Shown here: piece by piece, positions 48,472 to 56,900 of the stretch | How the letters are laid out: each line of letters opens with the position of its first letter | Numbering within the stretch: the stretch's first letter is position 1 | NCBI RefSeq assembly: GCF_001586775.1 | Contig: NZ_LQXS01000001.1 | Location: 62,001-126,000 of the forward strand | Direction: 5' to 3' | DNA length: 64,000 bases | Source: Sphingobacterium populi | GTDB lineage: Bacteria; Bacteroidota; Bacteroidia; Sphingobacteriales; Sphingobacteriaceae | Translations under genes and position numbers: made by a program | The notes under the pieces: model-generated | Seen by the model: only the letters and a program-made list of their open reading frames with translations | Databases searched by the model: none | Told to the model about the DNA's origin: nothing

Positions 48472-48921
48472 GCTATTAGATAGGTGGTGTGGATGCCTAA
48501 TTGACAAATACGTTCTTAAACGTTCTTGCCATGGCAAGTCCGGGCTGTTGTTTAGTGTAATGGATGACAACCGAGTTAGTTGAATTGGTTATGACCCATT
48601 TCCTATAGCTGTTTTGATGTTACAAATGCATAAAATTGGATTAAGCTATGTTCTTGAATAATCCTGTTAGGCAATACGCTTTACTATTTTTTAAGTTTAT
48701 ATGTTGGTTAGACATTATTTATGAAGTCAAAATTGACTATTGTACCGATGATAAAATTTACAATCTGTCTCAATAAATAGTTAAATCGTCTCAATATCAG
48801 CACGATAACGTTTTCGCTTGAACAAAAGTGAAGCGATTTGGACACGTGCTACCAAAAACATTAATCCTATTTACTTAGTTAAGGATACTGATTGACGATA
48901 GCATTTATAGCGAAAAACCTT
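48472..48921. other. 450-bp region with no supported gene
   Basis: AT-rich. It has a perfect 14-bp palindrome CTTGCCATGGCAAG (48525-48538) preceded by two copies of ACGTTCTT, and a small GTCAAAATTGAC palindrome. No open frame with a recognisable product was found on either strand. Confidence 0.5.
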
Positions 48922-49614
48922 ATGGCAGTAATCACAACTTTTGCAGAAAGAGTAATTGATTTTAATAAGCAACTTGTCTATGATGGCGAGCTTCCTGAAG
49001 GATTTGGAGTGCTCAACCCATACCTAGACAATCCCGAAACGATGGAAGTAATGCGGCAATTTTATGAGAAGTATTATAGCGACCAAGAACAGCGCAAATT
49101 TCTCATCGGCATAAACCCCAGTCGCCATGGCGCTGGGGTCACGGGTGTTCCTTTTACGGATACTAAGCGATTAGAAAGTATTTGTAGAATACCGATGAAA
49201 TCGGCACACACGCACGAGATTTCATCGGTTTTTATGTACGATGTAATCGCAGCGTATGGCGGTCCCGACACTTTTTATCGAAAATACTATATCAACTCGC
49301 CGTTTCCATTAGCGCTTATTCGCTTTCAAAATGGGAAGTGGGTTAATGCCAACTATTATGATGATAAGCAGCTTTTCGATATGGTGAAAGGTTTCATGAT
49401 TAGGTCACTTCAGAAGCATATTAGTTTGGGGTTAGATACTTCCGAAGTAATAATACTAGGTAAAAAGAATGCAAAATTTATCCAGAAGCTCAATCAAGAG
49501 GCAAATCTTTTTGATCGGTTGATCACGGTGGATCATCCGCGCTTTATTCAGCAATACAAATCGCGCGAAAAACAACTTTATATCGACAAATATTTAATTG
49601 CTTTAAGTAAGTAG
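48922..49614 (+). CDS. SMUG2-type uracil-DNA glycosylase family protein
   Basis: 230 residues from the ATG at 48922; an in-frame TTG at 48892 is less likely. The core has FLIGINPSRHGAGVTGVPFTD, the motif-1 loop of the UDG superfamily as seen in SMUG2 (DUF4918), EVIILGKKNAKFI, and TVDHPRFI, corresponding to the motif-2 histidine loop. A SMUG2 from Pedobacter heparinus has been described as a separate UDG subfamily, which fits the family of this organism. It would remove uracil or related damaged bases from DNA. No repair partner adjoins it. Confidence 0.82.
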   Translation: MAVITTFAERVIDFNKQLVYDGELPEGFGVLNPYLDNPETMEVMRQFYEKYYSDQEQRKFLIGINPSRHGAGVTGVPFTDTKRLESICRIPMKSAHTHEISSVFMYDVIAAYGGPDTFYRKYYINSPFPLALIRFQNGKWVNANYYDDKQLFDMVKGFMIRSLQKHISLGLDTSEVIILGKKNAKFIQKLNQEANLFDRLITVDHPRFIQQYKSREKQLYIDKYLIALSK

Positions 49615-49654
49615 TATCAAGTATATAATGTAGAAGATCTCATCAAATTTCACC

Positions 49655-50059
49655 TCAGTCGATGCTGCCCATCGCCTTTAAATGATCCATAATCACTTGA
49701 TCGACAGCAGAAGTTTTGTATTTATCACGGTGCTGTAGCCATTCAAAGCATTCAACTTCATTAGAAGGGCGAAGCGAACCTTCAAAATCTGCAAAGTAAC
49801 ATCGCATGCGAACCACTACACCGGCCTTGCTTTGATCTGCTTGTGCCTCAAACACATCAAGGAAACGAATTGATGAGCGGATAATATCTACATTCAGCTC
49901 TTCTTTTACTTCGCGTTCTAAGCATCGCACGTCAGACTCCTGTTGTTCTCTTTTTCCTCCCGGAAAATAGTATACTGTTCTATTTTTAGATCGAGTGCTC
50001 AGCACCCGTTTGTCTGCAATACAGATCCAAGCAACTTTGTCAATAAATGTATTAGCCAT
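49655..50059 (-). CDS. Nudix hydrolase
   Basis: 134 residues. Nudix box GGKREQQESDVRCLEREVKEELNV fits Gx5Ex7REUxEExGU closely (the E-E pair is intact). Nothing identifies the nucleotide substrate. DUF1398 is 16 bp upstream on the same strand, so the two are likely co-transcribed. Confidence 0.9.
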   Translation of the reverse strand: MANTFIDKVAWICIADKRVLSTRSKNRTVYYFPGGKREQQESDVRCLEREVKEELNVDIIRSSIRFLDVFEAQADQSKAGVVVRMRCYFADFEGSLRPSNEVECFEWLQHRDKYKTSAVDQVIMDHLKAMGSID

Positions 50060-50075
50060 GCTTGCAGTCCGATTT

Positions 50076-50465
50076 TTAGTGCGGAATTTTTTCGGTTAGT
50101 ACTTCGTTTTGCGCCAGATCATAATAGGTGCAAGTCATATTTTCGACATGTATTTTCCATTTTTCTATGCCGTTTTCTGCGCACATGTGCAAGAAAGTCG
50201 TATAATCTGTTTTACCTTGCTGATGGGCTAATAGTTGTGCCTGAAATACGGCGATATTTGCCTGATCCGCTATAACGATAGGAGCGTAATGCGCAGGTGT
50301 TTGAACCGTATAATCGTCTTTCCCATGATAGTCAACACGGCCATCACTAACATATGCTTCGTAATGCGTAACCCCCAACTTTTTAATAGCTTGCATATAA
50401 GCTGGGAAATCTGCGCCAGATTTTACCTTGCTATGCGCTGTCTGTAATTGCTCTGCTGTAAACAT
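50076..50465 (-). CDS. DUF1398 family protein
   Basis: 129 residues, a single domain matching DUF1398 (YbcV-like): MFTAEQLQTAHSKV..., the central LGVTHYEAYVSDGRVDYHG and the C-terminal MCAENGIEKWKIHVENMTCTYYD. The function of this family is unknown; some members are annotated after phage envelope proteins, but nothing here looks phage-derived. Upstream of the Nudix gene, 16 bp apart. Confidence 0.82.
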   Translation of the reverse strand: MFTAEQLQTAHSKVKSGADFPAYMQAIKKLGVTHYEAYVSDGRVDYHGKDDYTVQTPAHYAPIVIADQANIAVFQAQLLAHQQGKTDYTTFLHMCAENGIEKWKIHVENMTCTYYDLAQNEVLTEKIPH

Positions 50466-50640
50466 AGTTTTCCTCTTTTTAAGTATTTACTTTATCAACA
50501 ATGATGTATTTTAAATTTAGGTATTCGTGTTTAATAAAAAGATCTGAAATTATAAATTTTACGTAAGGCCACCAATTGAAAAAGTGGAGTAGAACTCATC
50601 ATAAAAGGCTCTAAAGGTTCAGTTCCGTAGTGTGATTTGG

Positions 50641-50682
50641 AAATAAAAAAAGCCTTTATATCGCATTGATATAAAGGCTTTT
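50641..50682 (-). terminator. Intrinsic terminator of the tRNA-Gly/tRNA-Leu transcript
   Basis: Perfect 15-base arms 50648-50662 and 50668-50682 (AAAAGCCTTTATATC and complement) with a 5-base loop; on the minus strand the stem is followed by TTTATTT. It begins just after the tRNA-Leu 3' end. Confidence 0.9.
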
Positions 50683-50683
50683 G

Positions 50684-50768
50684 TACCTAGGGCGGGAATC
50701 GAACCCGCACTCCTTTAACAGGAACAGGATTTTAAGTCCTGCGTGTCTACCAGTTTCACCACCTAGGC
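50684..50768 (-). tRNA. tRNA-Leu (anticodon TAA)
   Basis: 85 bases without CCA. Acceptor GCCTAGG pairs with CCTAGGT (one G-U), D arm GGTGAAACTGG, anticodon loop CTTAAAA in stem AGGA/TCCT, a long class II variable arm, and T loop TTCGATT. CCA is not encoded. Confidence 0.95.
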
Positions 50769-50776
50769 AAGCTATG

Positions 50777-50849
<73 letters not shown>

Positions 50850-50860
50850 TAATGGTGTTG

Positions 50861-50889
50861 CAAATATAGGTAGAAAAAGCATATGCAAA
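50861..50889 (-). promoter_or_regulatory. Promoter of the tRNA-Gly/tRNA-Leu pair
   Basis: On the minus strand TTTG (50889-50886), 17 bases, then TATATTTG (50868-50861), 11 bases before the tRNA-Gly 5' end. Both elements of the Bacteroidota promoter are present. Confidence 0.65.
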
Positions 50890-51059
50890 AATTTTTTGTG
50901 CTTCTAAGGCGACTTATACGGACTAATCGCCTAATAATGCGCCAATTATTTTTATTCGTGAAGTACTACCGGGCTATAGTACTGACGCTATCGCTATACA
51001 ATATTTACTGGTTTGATTTTTGTAAAGGATGTCACAGAATAATGGATTAAATCGAACGT

Positions 51060-53252
51060 ATGAAAATAGTACATCTACTTATAACGATAGGATTTTTGAT
51101 AGGGATCAAGGCGCAGGCAGACACCTATCCAGAAGTGATTTTTGATAATAGTCTTATAAAAGGTGTTTACGCCAAAAGCGAAATTCGTTGTGAAGGAGGA
51201 AGTTGGATCGAGAATGTTGATAAGCATTTACCCGTTTCCGATAGCATTTTTTTCACACCAGGCAACTCCCTTTCGTTGCGATACGAAAGTGCTGAAGGCG
51301 GTTATTGGGAGGCCGCTATCAAGTACAGTCGTCAAAAATATCATTATCGAATATCTCATAAAGACATGTTAGTGTTGAAATTGTACGTGCATTCGGACAA
51401 AACGACAAGTAAGCAACTGCCGTCTCTGTCGATACGGCAGAAAGATAACGATAGTGAACGTGTCAATCTTGCAAATTTTATTGAAGATTATAATGTCAAT
51501 ACTTGGTTAGATGTACGTATTCCAATATCTAAAATTAGGGGAGTCGATGTCGAAAGCGCTATCAAAGCAGTCGTATTACATCAGCAAGGCGGAGGCTCAC
51601 ATCATATGTATGTTGATCAAGTTGAGTTTTTACCGGCAAATTATTCCAAAGTACGACTTACATCGCCAGCGGTGCTGTCTAAAGTAACACCATATGATAA
51701 GAACATCCATTTGCAATGGCAATTACCATTGACGCCGAGCATACGGTACGTCAAGATTTATCGTTCGGAAGATAAAAAAATCTTCGAACCGGTCGCTATC
51801 CGCCCGATCAGCATGCAGGGAGGTTTGGATTATGTGCCTGCTTTGGACAAGACTTATTATTATAAAATTGCTTGGGTAGATTACGATTACAAAGAATCGC
51901 CATACTCAGCTATTCAAGAAGTAAAACCGGTAAAACTAGCTGATCAACAAGTGTTTGATCTAATTCAACGCTCGCACGTCAACTATTTCGTTGATAATTA
52001 TGATATCAATAGTGGTATGCATACTCCATTTCGTCAACAGGGTAGAGCGGTAGTTTCGACGAATGAAACTGGACTGGCGCTATTAGCATTAATCGTTGGC
52101 GTAGAGCGAGGGTACGTATCCAAAAATACATTTACTCATCGCGTAAAACGAGTCGTTGATTTTTTGGAAGCAGTTCCGGAGCGGCATGGCGTGTTTGCAT
52201 CTTTCTACGATGGCAGAAAGAAAGAGCCCATTTATATGGATGCGCGTCCAAATTATAGCGTGCCCTCCACCACGACCATCTTGCAATCGTTGTTGATCGT
52301 GCGACAATATCTTAGTGGTGAGGGAGAAGATGAAGTTTATATACGAGGTAAGATTAATAAACTGTGGGAAAACATCAACTGGCCCGCACTAGTAATGGCC
52401 GATACAGAAGATGTGCTCAGAGCAGATGTTGGCGTATTGGAAGAACTTACAGAGATCAAGCCTTTGGGCGGATTCAATGAAAGTATGAATACCTATATAT
52501 TAGCTGCGGCATCTACCAAAAGCGGTATTTCGCCTGATGGTTTTATCAACAATCTGCCATACGATTACCAGACCTCAAACACGTTGTTTACTGATAGTTT
52601 GGATGAGTTGGAAGCTGAGTATTTAGTACAAAATCAGCAACAGCTCAACGCTACTCTAGAATCGGATATGAGTGATCTTGATCAGGCTTTGCAGCGACAA
52701 AACATATTGCGAGATACGGTTATGTATGGTGTGCGCGTACCATTTGGTGAACTTACACAGCGCAATCTGCTGTCGATGTACACACCATTTCTAACCATAG
52801 ATCCGACCATTGCAAACACCAAGGATTTTGCATTTGCCGACATATTGAAACGCTATACTAATTACGTGAAAAGAAGAGATAATGAAGCAGGGCGCGGTGC
52901 GCGCAATACAGCATTATGGGGTTATCAGTCAGAAATAGATCCAAAAGCCAATTCACATATCAATCCAGCCATCAGCGTATCATCCGTGGCAGTAGACTTT
53001 GATAAAGGATTACAAGCCCTGTTGTCCCTCTATAATGAGTATGGTGAAATTTTACTCACCGAATATGGATTCCGTGCCTGGATAGACTTAAAAAATCATG
53101 ATGTATCAGACGAATATTTATCGCTAAACCAAGCTTCGGTAGCCATCATGATTGAGAATGCACGTACCGGACTGATCTGGAAGCTCTACAAAGAAGTGCC
53201 CGAAATCAAGGCTGTACAAGAAAAGATATTTGTCCAAAGCAGTTTGAATTAG
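51060..53252 (+). CDS. Exported glucoamylase-family (GH144-like) protein
   Basis: 730 residues. Signal peptide (1-19). About 25-200 is a beta-sandwich region with a LDVRIPISKI strand, followed by a fibronectin-III-like stretch (about 205-290, IHLQWQLP, YVKIYRS, YYYKIAWVD). From about 300 comes the PF10091-type catalytic domain: TNETGLALLALIVGVERGY, HGVFASFYDG, PLGGFNESMNTYILAAAS. Those segments fit the GH144 beta-1,2-glucanase fold. Whether it cuts beta-1,2-glucan or another glucan cannot be told. The central part carries a long inserted helix (ELEAEYLVQNQQQLNATLESD). It is followed by the OmpA lipoprotein gene. Confidence 0.75.
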   Translation: MKIVHLLITIGFLIGIKAQADTYPEVIFDNSLIKGVYAKSEIRCEGGSWIENVDKHLPVSDSIFFTPGNSLSLRYESAEGGYWEAAIKYSRQKYHYRISHKDMLVLKLYVHSDKTTSKQLPSLSIRQKDNDSERVNLANFIEDYNVNTWLDVRIPISKIRGVDVESAIKAVVLHQQGGGSHHMYVDQVEFLPANYSKVRLTSPAVLSKVTPYDKNIHLQWQLPLTPSIRYVKIYRSEDKKIFEPVAIRPISMQGGLDYVPALDKTYYYKIAWVDYDYKESPYSAIQEVKPVKLADQQVFDLIQRSHVNYFVDNYDINSGMHTPFRQQGRAVVSTNETGLALLALIVGVERGYVSKNTFTHRVKRVVDFLEAVPERHGVFASFYDGRKKEPIYMDARPNYSVPSTTTILQSLLIVRQYLSGEGEDEVYIRGKINKLWENINWPALVMADTEDVLRADVGVLEELTEIKPLGGFNESMNTYILAAASTKSGISPDGFINNLPYDYQTSNTLFTDSLDELEAEYLVQNQQQLNATLESDMSDLDQALQRQNILRDTVMYGVRVPFGELTQRNLLSMYTPFLTIDPTIANTKDFAFADILKRYTNYVKRRDNEAGRGARNTALWGYQSEIDPKANSHINPAISVSSVAVDFDKGLQALLSLYNEYGEILLTEYGFRAWIDLKNHDVSDEYLSLNQASVAIMIENARTGLIWKLYKEVPEIKAVQEKIFVQSSLN

Positions 53253-53257
53253 ATTTG
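53229..53257 (+). promoter_or_regulatory. Promoter of the OmpA-type lipoprotein gene
   Basis: TTTG (53229-53232), 17 bases, then TAGATTTG (53250-53257), 35 bases ahead of the ATG; it overlaps the 3' end of the preceding gene. Confidence 0.4.
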
Positions 53258-53292
53258 CTATATTTACAAAAAACGAATAAACGTTACCAGTC

Positions 53293-53811
53293 ATGATAAA
53301 AAGGATCAATCTTCTCACTGTTGGCATCGCAGCAGCACTGTCTTTCTATTCTTGTAAGTCCAAGAATATCATGGTAAACCCAGGAGCAGTTATTTCCAAA
53401 GATGGCACTGATGATGGTCTCAACAATGTTAAAGGAGAATTTAAAGACGCTTCACGTACAAAAGAAGGCATTAAATTTACCTTATCTTCCGATCTATTGT
53501 TTCCTAGCAATTCTTCCTACCTAACGAATGCAGCAAAGGCAGAATTAGATAAATTATCTGATTTATTAAATGCCGATCGCAATAAAAAAATTCGTGTAGA
53601 TGGCCATACCGATTCTACGGGTGAAGCTGGCTATAATCAATGGCTTTCCGAGAAGCGTGCAGCCTCAGTAAAAGCGTACTTGGAATCAGCCGGTGTGTAT
53701 GGCTCTCGCGTTAGTACAAAAGGCCATGGGCAAACATCGCCAGTTGGAGATAATAAAACGCCAGAAGGTCGTCAGAAAAATAGAAGAGTCGAGATCGTGA
53801 TCCTCGACTAA
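53293..53811 (+). CDS. OmpA family peptidoglycan-binding lipoprotein
   Basis: 172 residues. Signal peptide with lipobox FYSC, a short linker, then an OmpA C-terminal domain (about 65-170: LLFPSNSSYL, RVDGHTDSTGEAGYNQWLSEKRAASVKAYL, NRRVEIVI). The Asp of GHTDSTG and the Arg of NRRVE bind diaminopimelate. It anchors the outer membrane to the wall, Pal-like in layout, though without TolB/TolA neighbours. A weak terminator follows before dnaE. Confidence 0.93.
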   Translation: MIKRINLLTVGIAAALSFYSCKSKNIMVNPGAVISKDGTDDGLNNVKGEFKDASRTKEGIKFTLSSDLLFPSNSSYLTNAAKAELDKLSDLLNADRNKKIRVDGHTDSTGEAGYNQWLSEKRAASVKAYLESAGVYGSRVSTKGHGQTSPVGDNKTPEGRQKNRRVEIVILD

Positions 53812-53846
53812 AAGGCTGTCTGCCAAATCTATATAAAAAAATAAAG

Positions 53847-53869
53847 AGCAGCATATATCATGTGCTGCT
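53847..53869 (+). terminator. Possible terminator after the OmpA gene
   Basis: Seven-base arms AGCAGCA (53847-53853) and TGCTGCT (53863-53869) extended by A-U and G-U pairs, with T-run TTTT at its end. The stem is short. Confidence 0.45.
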
Positions 53870-53902
53870 TTTGTCGTTATAAATAAATCAGGTTTATAGT
53901 CC

Positions 53903-56900
53903 ATGTATATTATATTCGATACCGAAACCACTGGCTTACCAAAACGTTGGGATGCGCCGATTACCGATACAGATAATTGGCCGAGGTGTATCCAGATTGC
54001 TTGGCAACTGCATGATGAAATGGGGAATCTGATCGAGCATCAGGATTTTTTGATTCGTCCGGATGGCTTCAATATTCCTTACGATGCCGAGAAGATACAC
54101 GGAATATCTACCGAATTAGCGGCAGAGGAAGGTATTTCCATTCTCGATGCGTTGCATAAGTTTAATGAGGCGCTAGGCAAAGCCAAATTTGTGGTCGGTC
54201 AGAATGTTGGTTTTGACATCAATATCATGGGCTGCGAGTTTTATCGATTCGGAATCGATTCAGCTATGGCAACGATGCCCTTATTGGATACCTGTACCGA
54301 GGTTACAGCCAATTTGCTCAAAATTCCGGGAGGACGAGGCGGTCGATTTAAGTTGCCGAACTTAACGGAATTACACCAATATCTCTTTGGTGTACCATTC
54401 GCAGAAGCGCACAATGCTACCGCCGATGTGGAAGCCACGACGCGTTGCTTTTTTGAGCTGGTACGTCAGGAAGTATTTACGGCCGAAGATCTGCAAACCG
54501 ATACAGGCTACTTTGTAGATTTTAAAACGCACAATCCGCAGACCATTCCAACTGTAGGTCTGCAACATGTGAACCTCAAAGCAGCATCGCAAGCGCTGCG
54601 CGCTGAGCAGTCGGACGATGCCAGTAGGGTCGTTGTCGACAAAAGTTTGTTGGCCGATCTCGAGCATGCGCCCTTTGCACACCTGCACAATCATTCACAA
54701 TTCTCTGTACTGCAATCTACTATTTCGGTGGATGGTTTAGTAGACGCCGCGATCAAACAAGGACATCAGGCAGTCGCACTTACCGATCATGGCAACATGA
54801 TGGGTGCCTTTAAATTTGTAAGCAAGATCTTCGATCATAACAAATCTGTCGAGGGTAAGCGAAAAGAGGCCGAGGAAAGCGGCGAACACTACGATGGACA
54901 AACGATAAAACCAATTGTAGGTTGCGAATTTTACGTCTGCGAGGATCGTACAGATAAGACACGTAAAGACAATGGATATCAGGTCGTCTTTTTAGCTAAA
55001 AATAAACAAGGTTATCACAATCTTGCCAAAATGTCGTCGGTGGCCTATACCGAAGGATTCTATTATGTACCTCGTATAGATAAAACTACCGTTGAAAAAT
55101 ACAAAGAACATCTAATCGTGCTCTCTGGCAACCTATATGGCGAGATTCCATCAAAAGTACTCAACATCGGTGAAAGCCAAGCAGAAGAAGCGTTGCTCTG
55201 GTGGAAGGAGCAGTTTGGAGCAGATTTGTATCTAGAAATCATGCGCCACGGGCAGGAAGATGAGTCGCGTGTCAACGAAACGTTGATCCAATTTTCCGAG
55301 AAGCACGACGTCAAGCTAATAGCCACCAATAATACCTATTACGTCAGTAAAGCCGACGCGCACGCGCACGATATTCTACTCTGTGTGAAAGACGGCGAAA
55401 AGCTATCTACGCCCAAAGGTCGAGGACGCGGCTACCGATTTGGTTTTCCTAATCAGGAATATTACTTCAAATCCGATGCGGAGATGAAAAAAGCATTTGC
55501 CGATCTGCCGCAGGCGATTCTGAATATTCAGGAAGTGATCGATAAAGTTGAGGCATATTCGCTGCATCGCGATGTATTACTTCCCAAATTTATCATTCCC
55601 GAACAATTCCAATCTGAAGAGGATCTTGTAGATGGAGGTAAGCGTGGGGAAAATGCATTTTTACGTCACCTCACGTATGTAGGAGCGGAGAAAAGATATC
55701 CTGAGCTGACGCCAGAAATTCGAGAACGATTAGATTTTGAACTGGCAACCATCGAAAACACGGGTTATCCAGGTTATTTCTTGATTGTACAAGATTTTAT
55801 TGCAGAGGCACGAAAAATGGGCGTGTCGGTAGGGCCGGGAAGGGGATCCGCTGCCGGATCCGCTGTAGCCTATTGTCTAGGCATTACCAATATTGATCCG
55901 ATTGCGTACGATCTACTGTTCGAGCGTTTTCTGAATCCAGATCGTGTTTCCATGCCCGATATCGATATTGACTTTGATGACGAAGGTCGAAGCCGCGTCA
56001 TGCAATACGTGATCGATAAATATGGCGCGTCGCAAGTCGCGCAGATCATTACCTACGGTACCATGGCGGCCAAATCATCTATCAAAGATACCGCTCGTGT
56101 ATTGGACTTGCCGCTATCCGACGCCAACGAAATTGCCAAACTGATCCCCAATTTAAAACTTAGTAAAATCTTCCAGTTAGAAGAGAAAGCGTTAAAAGAT
56201 GCCCTGCGTGGCGACGAGTTGGAGGCCGTGAAGCGATTGAAAGATATTGCTGATGGCGCTGGATTGGAAGCAGAAACTATTAAGCAAGCGCGCGTACTAG
56301 AAGGATCCATGCGCAATACCGGTATTCACGCCTGTGGTGTCATCATTACGCCAGATGATATTACCAATTTCGTACCGGTGTCCGTTGCCAAAGATTCGGA
56401 TCTGTACGTTACGCAATTCGATAACTCGGTGGTCGAAAGTGCTGGATTATTGAAGATGGACTTTTTGGGGCTGAAGACACTGACGCTGATCAAAGATACA
56501 GTAGTAAACGTACGCCTACGCCACCATGTAGAGCTCGATCCTGATTTGTTCCCGATCGACGATCGGCTGACGTACGAATTGTTTCAGCGTGGAGAAACAG
56601 TCGGTGTATTCCAGTACGAGTCGCCTGGCATGCAGAAATACATGAAAGAACTGAAGCCGACGGTTTTTGCCGATTTGATTGCGATGAATGCCTTGTACCG
56701 CCCCGGTCCGATGGAATACATTCCTTCCTTCGTAAAACGTAAACACGGTATCGAGCCGATCACGTACGACTTGGATGCCTGCGAGGAATATCTGCAAGAA
56801 ACCTATGGCATCACCGTATACCAAGAGCAGGTGATGTTGCTGTCGCAAAAGCTGGCTGGATTTTCAAAAGGTGATGCTGACGTACTACGTAAAGCGATGG

